A model generated the notes under the pieces. That model was not told the origin of the DNA, did no database searches, and worked only from the letters and a program-made list of their open reading frames with translations. The position numbers and the translations under genes were made by a program. 64,000 nt of DNA, taken from contig OZ244832.1 of NCBI GenBank assembly GCA_965220485.1, positions 992,001-1,056,000 on the forward strand. The letters run 5' to 3'. Positions 43,226 to 51,612 of the stretch are shown here, piece by piece (position 1 is the first letter of the stretch; every line of letters begins with the position of its first letter). The stretch comes from Aldehydirespirator sp965220485 (GTDB lineage: Bacteria; Actinomycetota; Acidimicrobiia; Acidimicrobiales; Aldehydirespiratoraceae).

Positions 43226-44161
43226 ATGAACGCCCCGACGGTGGCCGGTGCCCCTGCGGGCCAAAGGATCCGTCAGCTGCTGGGCGCGGTGACCACCTGG
43301 GTGATGTGGCTGATCGTGGTGCTGTGGACGGTGCCCACGTTCGCGCTGTTCGTGTCGTCGTTCCGCAAGGTGGCCGACATCAACGAGTCGGGCTGGTGGA
43401 CGGCCTGGAACGATCTCGACAACCTCACCCTGCAGAACTATCGCGATGTCTTCCGGGACACCGCCTGGCAGCCCTCCATGTGGGAGTTCGGGCTCAACTC
43501 GATGGCGATTGTGATTCCCGCCACGATCATCCCCATAGCATTGGCCGCCTTCGCAGCGTACGGGTTCTCCTGGATGGACTTCCGGGGCCGCAACTGGCTG
43601 TTCATCGCGCTGGTGTCGATGATCGCGCTGCCCAACCAGATGGCCTTCGTGCCGCTCCTGCAGCTGTTCAACAACGGCGCCCGGCTGACGCTCCCCGGCC
43701 CGGACTGGACCTTCGTGCTCGTCCCCGACTTCGGCCTAGGCAACACTGCTGCCGCGGTTTGGCTCACCCACACCGCGTTCGGCCTGCCGCTGGCGGTGCT
43801 GCTGCTGCACAACTTCATCAGCCAGTTGCCTCGGGAAGTTTTCGAGGCGGCCCGGATCGACGGTGCCAGCCATCTCAGGGTGTTCTGGAGCCTGGTGCTG
43901 CCCCTGGCCCGCCCTGCGCTGGCCGCGTTCGCCGTCTTCCAGTTCCTGTGGACTTGGAACGACTTCCTGATCGCCGCGGTGCTGCTCACCGACAACGAGC
44001 CCATGACCGTGGCGCTCGTGAACCTCGTTGGCCGGCGCGGCTCCAACTTCCAGCTGCGCTTCGCGTCTGCGTTCGTGATCATGGTGATACCGCTAATCGT
44101 CTTCTTCAGCCTCCAGAGGCACTTCGTGCGCGGGCTGCTGGCGGGGTCCGTCAAGGGATGA
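43226..44161 (+). CDS. ABC sugar permease (AglG-like)
   Basis: A 311-residue inner-membrane permease with six predicted membrane segments (VTTWVMWLIVVLWTVPTFAL at residue ~20, PIALAAFAAYGFSWMDF near 110). The EAA loop EVFEAARIDGASHLRVFWSL near 205 contacts the ATPase. It is of the MalG/AglG class that pairs with an MalF/AglF-type partner, here the broken gene upstream with which it overlaps by ATGA. The gene itself is intact. Confidence 0.9.
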   Translation: MNAPTVAGAPAGQRIRQLLGAVTTWVMWLIVVLWTVPTFALFVSSFRKVADINESGWWTAWNDLDNLTLQNYRDVFRDTAWQPSMWEFGLNSMAIVIPATIIPIALAAFAAYGFSWMDFRGRNWLFIALVSMIALPNQMAFVPLLQLFNNGARLTLPGPDWTFVLVPDFGLGNTAAAVWLTHTAFGLPLAVLLLHNFISQLPREVFEAARIDGASHLRVFWSLVLPLARPALAAFAVFQFLWTWNDFLIAAVLLTDNEPMTVALVNLVGRRGSNFQLRFASAFVIMVIPLIVFFSLQRHFVRGLLAGSVKG

Positions 44162-44185
44162 GCCAGCAGGGCTTCCGAGTGGGGC

Positions 44186-44285
44186 TCAGAGCACGTCGGC
44201 GAGGCGCACCGGCGCCCCTGTGCTGATGGCGCGATGCCCTGCCACCCCCATGGCCACCGACAGCAGCGCCGAGGTCAGGCTGGTT
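44186..44285 (-). pseudogene. C-terminal remnant of a Gfo/Idh/MocA oxidoreductase
   Basis: The minus strand reads TSLTSALLSVAMGVAGHRAI followed by STGAPVRLADVL and a stop. This is the end of a Gfo/Idh-type sugar dehydrogenase (S-A-x-x-S-x-x-x-G, then P-V-x-L-x-D-x-L). The rest of the gene has been replaced by the kinase-like gene on the other strand, whose chosen start lies within this remnant. Confidence 0.6.
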
Positions 44286-44921
44286 GAGGAACCTGACTGC
44301 ATCACCCAGGCAGAACTTCTCGAGCTCGCCGTCCGGATTCACGCCGCAAAGACAAGGTACCTGATCGGGCTGACCGGCCCGCCCGGCTCGGGGAAGTCGA
44401 GCCTGGCCGCGCATCTGGCTCAGTTGCTGTGCCCCTCCCCAGCCGTCGTAGCGATGGACGGGTTCCACCTGGCGCAGGCAGTGATCGAACAGAAGGGACT
44501 AGGGGATCGCAAGGGCTCGCCCGAAACCTTCGACCCTTGGGGCTTCGTCAACCTAGTCACGCGGATAGCGAGACCGGCCGACGACGGCGTGGTGTATGCG
44601 CCAAGGTTCGATCGCAATATCGAAGCGCCAATCGCTGGAGCCGTGCCGGTCAGACCCGACGATGGATTGGTGATCGTCGAAGGGAACTATCTGTTGCTAG
44701 GCGACTCGCCATGGGCTCAGATACGGCCGGTACTCAATCTCTGTGCCTACTTGGAGATCGAAGACGCAACCCGAATTCGCCGTCTCGTCGAGCGGCACGT
44801 GCGCTACGGAAAGCCCCGGCTCGAGGCTGAACGCTTTGTCCTCAGCTCTGACGAGAAGAACGCACAGTTGATCAAGGCAACACGCCATCGTGCCGACTGC
44901 ATCGTCCGAATGGATCCGTGA
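44250..44921 (+). CDS. P-loop nucleoside/nucleotide kinase-family protein
   Basis: A 223-residue kinase of the uridine kinase/phosphoribulokinase-like P-loop group. Walker A is GLTGPPGSGKSSLAAHL near residue 40, AMDGFHLAQAVIEQKGLGD near 65 holds the substrate Asp, DPWGFVNLV near 92 and VIVEGNYLLLGDSPW near 140 are family features, and RRLVERHVRYGKPRLEAERF near 175 is the lid. Similar genes phosphorylate sugars or nucleosides, so a carbohydrate-kinase role in this locus is plausible. The start ATG 44250 is uncertain, since this stretch overlaps a dehydrogenase remnant. Base composition is a little lower in GC than its neighbours. Confidence 0.75.
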   Translation: MATDSSAEVRLVEEPDCITQAELLELAVRIHAAKTRYLIGLTGPPGSGKSSLAAHLAQLLCPSPAVVAMDGFHLAQAVIEQKGLGDRKGSPETFDPWGFVNLVTRIARPADDGVVYAPRFDRNIEAPIAGAVPVRPDDGLVIVEGNYLLLGDSPWAQIRPVLNLCAYLEIEDATRIRRLVERHVRYGKPRLEAERFVLSSDEKNAQLIKATRHRADCIVRMDP

Positions 44922-44951
44922 ACATGCAATGGCAGCTGCCGGGCGGATGTG

Positions 44952-46137
44952 TTAGCCGCGGATGGCCAGGCCGGTCTCTAGGTCGAAGAAGTGGGCGTTT
45001 CCCATCGTGACGGCCACAACAGTCGTGTCGCCGGCGCGCACGGCCGTGGTGGGGTTGAACCGGGAGTGCACCCTCGTCGATGAGGTCTCGGCCGCGCTGA
45101 TCTGCTCGTCGCTGAGCTCGAGAGCCTCCTTGGAGATGACCGGCTTGGCGTCCACGTCGAAGTAGGCGATGATCTCGAAGCCGAGCGCCTCGGTGTGCAG
45201 GACCGAAGCCCGGAGCCGCTGGTCGGCCGGATGGTCCGAGACGATGGAGGCGTCCTCGAAGTCCTTCGGCCGAAGACCCACGGCCACCTTCCTGTCGAGA
45301 TAGCCCTCCAAGGCGGGCCTGCGCTGCAGAACCTCCGCGGGCACCGCCAGCGACTGGCTTCCGAGCGCCATCTGCAGACCCTGGTCGCTGCGGGTCAGCA
45401 CTGCCTCCATGATGTTCATGGACGGAGATCCGATGAAGGCGGCCACGAAGATGTTGTCGGGCTCGTTGAACAGCGTCATCGGAGTGTCCACCTGCTGCAG
45501 CACTCCCTCGCTGATCACGGCCACCCGATCGGCCATGGTCATGGCCTCCACCTGGTCGTGGGTCACGTAGAAGGTGGTGACGCCCACCTCGCGCTGAAGG
45601 CCGGTGATCTCGGCGCGCATCTGCACCCGCAGCTTGGCGTCGAGATTCGACAGGGGCTCGTCCAGCAGGAAGACCCGGGGCCGTCGCACGATGGCGCGGC
45701 CCATGGCGACGCGCTGGCGCTGGCCCCCGGAGAGCTGAGCGGGGCGCTTGTCGAGCTGCGCCTCCAACTCGAGGATGCGGGCCGCCTCCAACACTCTGTC
45801 CTTGATCTCGCTCCGAGGCCGCCGAGCCCAGCTTCAGCGAGAAAGCAATATTGTCGAACACGCTCATGTGCGGGTACAGGGCGTAGTTCTGGAAGACCAT
45901 GGCGATGTCGCGTTCCTTGGGCGGCAGGTCGTTCACCACCCGGTCGCCGATCATCAGCGTCCCCGAGGAGATGTCCTCGAGCCCTGCGATCATCCGCAGC
46001 GTGGTGGACTTGCCGCATCCCGACGGACCCACCATCACCAGGAACTCCGCCTCGTTGATCTCGAGGTTCAGATCGATGACAGCCTTGAACCCGTTGTCGT
46101 ACTCCTTGTTCAGCTCCTGAAGAACGACATCGGCCAC
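44952..46137 (-). pseudogene. Sugar ABC transporter ATP-binding protein (MsmX/UgpC type) with a frameshift
   Basis: The N-terminal frame from GTG 46137 reads VADVVLQELNKEYDNGFKAV, Walker A GPSGCGKSTTLRMIAGLED and NYALYPHMSVFDNIAFSLKL. It is lost near 45815 (GSAASE), and the second frame continues with RVLEAARILELEAQ, LSGGQRQRVAMGRAIVRRPR, LLDEPLSNLDAKLR and the C-terminal TOBE-like regulatory domain (VAVGLRPKDFEDASIVSDHP). Joined, the halves give a full-length (~395 aa) MalK-like ATPase. A one-base indel in a CGGAGCGAG run would repair it, so an assembly error is possible. It should have energised the AglF/AglG permease. Confidence 0.85.
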
Positions 46138-46251
46138 TGAACTCCCCCCGAACACTCGCAAACGGCTACAGCCGGCACCATAACAGCAACTCCGTTCGGC
46201 CATAGCTGAGTCGCACATCGACGCCGCGGCACGCCGTGGTAGCTTCAAGCC

Positions 46252-46632
46252 ATGAGCGTTCCTGAGCACTTGCGCTACTCGACCGACCACGAGTGGGCTC
46301 TGGCAGAGGGCAACGTGGTTCGCATCGGCATCACCGACTACGCACAGGATGCCCTCGGCGACGTCGTCTACGTGGAGCTGCCCCAAGTGGGGGACCGCGT
46401 CGAGCAGGGCGAGCCGTTCGGCGAGGTCGAGTCGACCAAGTCGGTCTCGGAGCTGTTCGCCCCGGTGAGCGGAGTGGTGACCGAGGTCAACGACGAGTTG
46501 GCCGGTGCGCCGCAGAGGCTGAACGAGGACCCGTACGGCGACGGCTGGATCTGCAGCGTGACCTTCGATGACGCGGCCGAGCTCGGCGACCTGCTCGACG
46601 CCGACGGCTACAGGGACCTGATAGCGGGGTAG
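46252..46632 (+). CDS. gcvH: Glycine cleavage system H protein
   Basis: A 126-residue lipoyl carrier that shuttles the aminomethyl group between GcvP, GcvT and the lipoamide dehydrogenase. The lipoylated Lys63 is in EVESTKSVSELFAPVSG. The N-terminal YSTDHEWALAEGNVVRIGIT and the final DLLDADGYRDLIAG match the family, and the length is standard. It is divergent from the broken ATPase and heads the run gcvH, FHA, ftsR, as in many Actinobacteria. Confidence 0.97.
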   Translation: MSVPEHLRYSTDHEWALAEGNVVRIGITDYAQDALGDVVYVELPQVGDRVEQGEPFGEVESTKSVSELFAPVSGVVTEVNDELAGAPQRLNEDPYGDGWICSVTFDDAAELGDLLDADGYRDLIAG

Positions 46633-46636
46633 GGAA

Positions 46637-47110
46637 GTGGCGCCGACGCCGTGCCCGGAGTGCGGTCACAGCAACCGCCGCCGAGCAGACACGTGCGCGT
46701 CGTGCGGCTGCCGGCTGGGACTCGACGACGCCACCACTGAGCACCCGGTGGTGGAGCCCGACGCCTCGCCCGGCACGGTGCACGTGGACCGCTCGGCGTT
46801 CGGCCGCCACCAGGGCCTCTTCGTGGTCAACCACGGGCCCAAGGCGGGCGCCCGCTACGCGCTGGACTCCGACGTCGTTTCCTTGGGCCGCGACCCGCAG
46901 AGCGACATCTTTCTCGACGACATCACGGTGTCGCGCCGCCACGCCGAGGTCGCGCGGGACGGCGCCCGGTACTCGATCCGCGACACCGGCTCTCTCAACG
47001 GCACCTACGTCAACCGCCAACTCGTCGATCAGGGCGAGCTCAGCGAGGGAGACGAAGTCCAGGTCGGCAAGTTCAAACTCGTCTTCGTGCACGGGACATC
47101 CCCCCGGTGA
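46637..47110 (+). CDS. Zinc-ribbon and FHA domain protein (GarA-like)
   Basis: A 157-residue protein with an N-terminal four-Cys zinc ribbon (CPECGHSNRRRADTCASCGC) followed by an FHA phosphothreonine-binding domain (GARYALDSDVVSLGRDPQSD, then ITVSRRHAEVARDG and LNGTYVNRQLVDQGEL). GarA-type proteins sense Ser/Thr kinase signalling and control 2-oxoglutarate and glutamate metabolism; GarA itself carries an N-terminal ETTS-type phosphorylation motif rather than a zinc ribbon. Position between gcvH and ftsR agrees with garA. It starts at GTG 46637 and overlaps ftsR by GTGA. Confidence 0.82.
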   Translation: MAPTPCPECGHSNRRRADTCASCGCRLGLDDATTEHPVVEPDASPGTVHVDRSAFGRHQGLFVVNHGPKAGARYALDSDVVSLGRDPQSDIFLDDITVSRRHAEVARDGARYSIRDTGSLNGTYVNRQLVDQGELSEGDEVQVGKFKLVFVHGTSPR

Positions 47111-47880
47111 GCCGCGCCTACCGATCCATCGGCGAGGTGCTCTCGCTCCTGGTGGAGGAGCATCCCGATCTGACGATCTCCAAGATCCGGTTCCTGGAGA
47201 GCCAGGGCCTGATCTCCCCGCAGCGCACTCCCTCGGGATACCGCAAGTTCTTCGACGCCGAGGTAGAACGGCTCAACTGGATTCTGATCCAGCAGCGCGA
47301 CCACTTCCTTCCCCTCAAGGAGATAAAGCGCCGCCTCGCCTCCGGGGCCGCGGCGAGAGCGGCCCCTCGCGGCACCGTCGACGGACCCGAAGCCGCATCC
47401 GCGACACCCTCGCTGTTCACGGCCCGGCCGCGCGACGAGGACGAGGGAGACGGCGCTGACCCGACGGATGGGGAGGGGGAGACGGCAGCGGTGGAGGGCT
47501 CGGTCAACCTCACCGCGGCCGAGCTGGCCCGCGCCGTCGGCAATGACACCGAGCACATAATCGAACTGCAGCGGCTCGGCATAATCGCGCCGATCACGGC
47601 TGGATCCGACACCGGCGAGGGCGCGGTGTTCGACGACGATGCGGTGCTCGCGGCAAGGGCCGCCGCGGCTCTAGCCGAGCACGGCATACCGGCCCGCAAC
47701 CTGAGAATGTTCAAGGTGGCCGCCGACCGCGAGGCCGGCGTCTACGAGCAGGTGCTGGGTTCGCTGATAGCTCGCGGCGACACCGACCGGCTCCGTTCGG
47801 AACTCAACCAGATCGTGGAGCTCACCGAGTCGCTGCGCCGGCTGCTGCTGCGGCGGATGCTCCGCTCGCACCTGGACTGA
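47107..47880 (+). CDS. ftsR: MerR-like transcriptional regulator FtsR
   Basis: A 257-residue regulator with an N-terminal MerR winged helix (SIGEVLSLLVEEHPDLTISK, IRFLESQGLISPQRTPSGYR), an acidic low-complexity linker (residues ~90-130) and a C-terminal domain with a second MerR-like helix pair (LTAAELARAVGNDTEHIIEL). This matches actinobacterial FtsR, the activator of ftsZ and neighbours of garA. It overlaps the FHA gene by 4 bp and is followed 6 bp later by hpt. Confidence 0.85.
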   Translation: MSRAYRSIGEVLSLLVEEHPDLTISKIRFLESQGLISPQRTPSGYRKFFDAEVERLNWILIQQRDHFLPLKEIKRRLASGAAARAAPRGTVDGPEAASATPSLFTARPRDEDEGDGADPTDGEGETAAVEGSVNLTAAELARAVGNDTEHIIELQRLGIIAPITAGSDTGEGAVFDDDAVLAARAAAALAEHGIPARNLRMFKVAADREAGVYEQVLGSLIARGDTDRLRSELNQIVELTESLRRLLLRRMLRSHLD

Positions 47881-47885
47881 ACACC

Positions 47886-48563
47886 GTGCCACCCGACGCG
47901 CGTGCGCCTGCCGAGCCGCGCGTGCTGCTAACCGCCGAGCAGATCGACGAGACGGTGGCCCGCCTAGCCGCGGAAATCTCGGCCCGCTACCGCGACGGCG
48001 TAGTGCTCATCGGCGTGTTGCGCGGCAGCGTGCCGTTCCTGGCCGACCTCGTGAGGGCCGTGACCGTACCCGTGTGCGTGGACTTCATGGCCATAACCCC
48101 CTACACACCCGGCTCCGGCCGGGTCCGCCTGCTGAAGGACCTCGACCTTGACATCGCCAGCCGTGACACCGTGATCGTCGAGGACATCGTCGACACCGGC
48201 CTGAGCACGGCCTTCCTGCGCTCAGAGTTGGAGCGCCGCGGGCCCCGGTCGGTGGCGGTGTGCACGCTGCTGGACCGCAGGATCCGGCGGGTGGTGCCCG
48301 TGGAGATCGACTTCGCCGGCATGGAGGTCTCCGACGCGTTCGTGATCGGCTTCGGTCTCGACCACGAGGGCCGCTACCGCAACCTGCGCCTCGTGGCCGC
48401 CGCCGACATGGAATTGCTCTCCTCCGACCCCGACGCATACGTTGCAACCCTCTACGGATCGACGAGAGCGAGGCCGTGGCCCGAGCGGCCCGTGAGCGCC
48501 GCGAACAAGAGCGGGAGGCCCAGAGGCCGAGCAGAGCGAGGCCGTGGCCCGAGCGGCCCGTGA
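47886..48563 (+). CDS. hpt: Hypoxanthine phosphoribosyltransferase with a repeat-derived C-terminal tail
   Basis: A 225-residue purine-salvage enzyme that makes IMP/GMP from hypoxanthine/guanine and PRPP. The PRPP motif is TVIVEDIVDTGLSTAFL near residue 98, GVLRGSVPFLADLVRAV near 43 is the first loop and VIGFGLDHEGRYRNL near 155 the late active-site segment. The conserved fold ends at about YVATLYG (residue ~193). The last ~30 residues are translated out of the 68-bp array and are not part of the family. GTG 47886 is used, 6 bp after ftsR. Confidence 0.9.
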   Translation: MPPDARAPAEPRVLLTAEQIDETVARLAAEISARYRDGVVLIGVLRGSVPFLADLVRAVTVPVCVDFMAITPYTPGSGRVRLLKDLDLDIASRDTVIVEDIVDTGLSTAFLRSELERRGPRSVAVCTLLDRRIRRVVPVEIDFAGMEVSDAFVIGFGLDHEGRYRNLRLVAAADMELLSSDPDAYVATLYGSTRARPWPERPVSAANKSGRPRGRAERGRGPSGP

Positions 48564-48932
48564 GCGCCGCGAACAAGAGCGGGAGGCCCAGAGGCCGAGC
48601 AGAGCGAGGCCGTGGCCCGAGCGGCCCGTGAGCGCCGCGAACAAGAGCGGGAGGCCCAGAGGCCGAGCAGAGCGAGGCCGTGGCCCGAGCGGCCCGTGAG
48701 CGCCGCGAACAAGAGCGGGAGGCCCAGAGGCCGAGCAGAGCGAGGCCGTGGCCCGAGCGGCCCGTGAGCGCCGCGAACAAGAGCGGGAGGCCCAGAGGCC
48801 GAGCAGAGCGAGGCCGTGGCCCGAGCGGCCCGTGAGCGCCGCGAACAAGAGCGGGAGGCCCAGAGGCCGAGCTGAGCGAGGCCGTGGCCCGAGCGGCCCG
48901 TGAGCGCCGCGAACAAGAGCGGGAGGCCCAGC
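48467..48932. repeat. Tandem array of 68-bp units (six full, one partial)
   Basis: GAGCGAGGCCGTGGCCCGAG begins a 68-bp unit at 48467 and again every 68 bp to 48875; the last copy is cut at 48932, 13 bp before the DUF151 gene. Units are identical except for single changes (GCAG to GCTG in the last). One frame reads AVARAARERREQEREA. The core is shared with single copies at 20801, 55764 and 58936. Since 68 is not a multiple of three, read-through of the hpt stop would shift frame in each unit. Confidence 0.95.
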
Positions 48933-48944
48933 TAGGATGCCGTC

Positions 48945-49442
48945 GTGCAGCAGATGGAGCTAATCGGGGTGCGGGTGGAACTGCCGTCCAACTCGCCGAT
49001 CGTGCTGCTGAGGGAGATGTCCGAGTCGGCTCGGCTGCTGCCGATCTTCATCGGAGCTCCCGAGGCCACCGCCATCGCCATCGCCCTCGACGGCGTCACG
49101 ACTCCCCGGCCCATGACCCACGACCTGCTCCGCAACGTGCTCGATGAGCTCACGGCCGATGTGGAGCGAGTGGTGGTCACCGAATTGCGGGACAAGACGT
49201 TCTATGCGGAGCTGCACCTGCTGCGCGACGGTGGCCGCATCGTGCTGTCGAGCCGCCCCTCGGACGCCATCGCCCTCGCGGCCCGCACCGGCACGCCGAT
49301 CTTCGCGGAGGAGGCGGTGATACAGGAGGCTGGCTACACCACCGACGGCGTCGCAGTGGCGGGACAGCAGCAGGCCGAAGAGGTCGTCGAGCAGTTCAAG
49401 GAGTTCATCGACTCCGTCTCGCCGGAGGATTTCGGCAGCTAG
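48945..49442 (+). CDS. Bifunctional nuclease family protein (DUF151)
   Basis: A 165-residue DUF151 protein. QMELIGVRVELPSNSPIVLL, LPIFIGAPEATAIAIALDGV and RPMTHDLLRNVLDELTADVE are family blocks, and SSRPSDAIALAARTGTPIF near residue 105 closes the core. Bfn/DUF151 proteins have DNase/RNase activity in plants and some bacteria; in Actinobacteria the gene is a fixed neighbour of ftsR and merR. It starts at GTG 48945 or ATG 48954, just after the 68-bp array, which thus occupies its leader. Confidence 0.88.
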   Translation: MQQMELIGVRVELPSNSPIVLLREMSESARLLPIFIGAPEATAIAIALDGVTTPRPMTHDLLRNVLDELTADVERVVVTELRDKTFYAELHLLRDGGRIVLSSRPSDAIALAARTGTPIFAEEAVIQEAGYTTDGVAVAGQQQAEEVVEQFKEFIDSVSPEDFGS

Positions 49443-49500
49443 CAACGCTTCGGCGCGGCCCGCGCCGAGCACGTGGAGTCAGGTGCCTAAGGGCCGGTAG

Positions 49501-49529
49501 TTGACTCGCGCCCGTTCCGGCCTTAGAGT
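49501..49529 (+). promoter_or_regulatory. Sigma-70 type promoter upstream of the merR gene
   Basis: TTGACT (49501-49506) and TAGAGT (49524-49529) are separated by 17 bp, a good housekeeping promoter. About 110 bp downstream AAGGAG precedes the merR ATG at 49643. The 200-bp gap after the DUF151 gene holds no other gene. Confidence 0.5.
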
Positions 49530-49642
49530 TTCCACAGGTGACAGCATCGTAATTCCGGAGCTGTCATTGTGATCGTCAAGGTGTGATGGTCACTGTGGTC
49601 GTCGTCCGCGACACCGCATCAGAAACCAGCAAGGAGCGGCTC

Positions 49643-50164
<522 letters not shown>

Positions 50165-50165
50165 T

Positions 50166-50489
50166 TTGACGACGTTCGCCCATCCCTCCGAGCAGGCCTT
50201 CGCCGGCCTGCTCGACTCCTATGGGATTCGCTGGGAGTACGAGCCGCGCATGTTCGTGCTCGAGCGAGACGCCAGCGGCAACACGGCGTGCGGATTCACC
50301 CCCGACTTCTACCTGCCCGACTTCGACACCTACGTAGAGCTCACCACGCTGCGGCAACGGCTGGTCAATCGCAAGAAGCAGAAGTTGAGGCTCCTGGCTG
50401 AGGTCTATCCGGAGGTTCGGGTGAAGCTCCTGAACCGCCGGGACATGGAGTGGATCGGCCGCAAGTACGGCCTCCCTGTCGCAGCCTGA
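50166..50489 (+). CDS. Small PD-(D/E)XK nuclease-like protein
   Basis: A 107-residue protein starting at TTG 50166, one base after the merR stop. It has GFTPDFYLPDFDTYVELTTL near residue 40 (Asp ... Glu-x-Thr), followed by LVNRKKQKLRLLAEVYPEVR, which resembles the compact restriction-endonuclease fold (PD-(D/E)XK). Such proteins are often annotated as hypothetical in Actinobacteria. Whether it is a nuclease is an inference. It probably shares the merR-gcvT transcript. Confidence 0.6.
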   Translation: MTTFAHPSEQAFAGLLDSYGIRWEYEPRMFVLERDASGNTACGFTPDFYLPDFDTYVELTTLRQRLVNRKKQKLRLLAEVYPEVRVKLLNRRDMEWIGRKYGLPVAA

Positions 50490-50505
50490 GCCGGACCGGG
50501 CCGCC

Positions 50506-51582
50506 GTGACGACAGAGATGCGACGATCTCCGCTGCACGATGTGCATGTTCGGGCCGGGGCCAAGCTGGTGCCTTTCGGCGGCTGGGACATGCCGCTGCA
50601 GTACGAGACCGGCACGGTGGCTGAGCACATGGCCTGCCGCACGGGCGCGGCCGCCTTCGACGTGTCGCACCTGGGAACGGTGAGGGTGCAGGGTGCCGGC
50701 GCGCACCTCGCCCTGCAACGAACGCTGACCAACGACTTGGATCGGATCGGGATCGGATCGGCCCAGTACACCCATCTGCTCGACAGGGCCGATGCCTCGG
50801 TGCTCGACGACATCATCGTATGGTGGGTCGGCCCCGACCGCTTCGACGTGATGCCGAACGCCTCCAACACCGACCGGGTCGTCAGCGCCCTGCGGGAGGA
50901 GTCGGGCGACCTGGACGTAGCGGACGTCACCGCTGACCGGGCCGTGATCGCGGTCCAGGGTCCCGAGGCCCGGGCCCGGCTCGCGGCCGCGGGCGGCGAA
51001 GAGGTCGCCTCGGTGGGCCGGTTCGAGGTTGCGGCCTGCCGCTTCGGCGACATCCCGGTGACGGTGGCCGGCACCGGCTACACCGGCGAGGACGGCGTGG
51101 AGATGGCGGTCGGCGTCGACGACGCCCCGGCCGTCTGGGAGCGGCTGGTTGACGCAGGCGTCTCGCCGGCCGGCTTGGGGGCGCGCGACACCCTGCGCCT
51201 GGAGGCCGGGCTCCCCCTGCACGGTCACGAGCTGGGACCCGGAATCACGCCGCTACAAGCCGGGCTGGGCTGGGTCGTTCGTTGGGAGAAGGGCGACTTC
51301 AGGGGCCGGGCCGCGCTCGAGGCCGAGCGCGAGGCCGGGCCGTGGCGGCGATTGCGCGGTCTGCTGGCCGAGAAGGGGCGACCGCCTCGGGACGGCTGTA
51401 CTGTCCGGCGGGGCGACACCGTCGTGGGCACGGTCACGAGCGGCAATTTCTCGCCGGTTCTGGGCCAGGGCATCGCCTTGGCGTTCCTGGCACCCGACAT
51501 CGGCCTCGGCGACGCGCTAATCATCGACGTGCGCGGTCGGGATCTGCCGGCCGAGGTGGTCAAGCCGCCCTTCCACCGCTGA
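50506..51582 (+). CDS. gcvT: Aminomethyltransferase (glycine cleavage T protein)
   Basis: A 358-residue T protein that releases ammonia from the aminomethyl-lipoyl H protein and makes methylene-tetrahydrofolate. Landmarks are SPLHDVHVRAGAKLVPFGGW at the start, GAAAFDVSHLGTVRVQGAG near 48, DDIIVWWVGPDRFDVMPNAS near 105, GTGYTGEDGVEMAVG near 188 and ARDTLRLEAGLPLHGHELGP near 225. The C-terminal barrel contains TSGNFSPVLGQGIALAFL. Start GTG 50506. It lies between the small nuclease-like gene and aroC, away from gcvP and gcvH but in the same 12-kb block. Confidence 0.95.
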   Translation: MTTEMRRSPLHDVHVRAGAKLVPFGGWDMPLQYETGTVAEHMACRTGAAAFDVSHLGTVRVQGAGAHLALQRTLTNDLDRIGIGSAQYTHLLDRADASVLDDIIVWWVGPDRFDVMPNASNTDRVVSALREESGDLDVADVTADRAVIAVQGPEARARLAAAGGEEVASVGRFEVAACRFGDIPVTVAGTGYTGEDGVEMAVGVDDAPAVWERLVDAGVSPAGLGARDTLRLEAGLPLHGHELGPGITPLQAGLGWVVRWEKGDFRGRAALEAEREAGPWRRLRGLLAEKGRPPRDGCTVRRGDTVVGTVTSGNFSPVLGQGIALAFLAPDIGLGDALIIDVRGRDLPAEVVKPPFHR

Positions 51583-51612
51583 CCGCAGCGCCGTTCGGGG
51601 AGTTCGGGGAGT

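Larger units (their letters stand above)
39982..43229 (+). pseudogene. ABC sugar permease (AglF-like) broken by a frameshift and an IS element
   Basis: The gene starts MDQFVTMIVTVVVSLAAAG near 39982. Its first half runs to LAVAQ near 40662, where the frame changes; the continuing frame reads AFVESLARDPNRSVIMDVL and is then cut at about 40775 by an IS. After the IS the protein resumes near 42400 (AVSLLAWALARARRRELELD) and completes the permease with the EAA loop LLEAARVDGAGEAQTFWRIV near 42925-42985. Family: MalF/AglF-type inner-membrane permease. The original stop overlaps the AglG-like gene (ATGA). With two lesions, no intact product is expected unless the IS excises and the frameshift is an assembly error. 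Confidence 0.85.
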
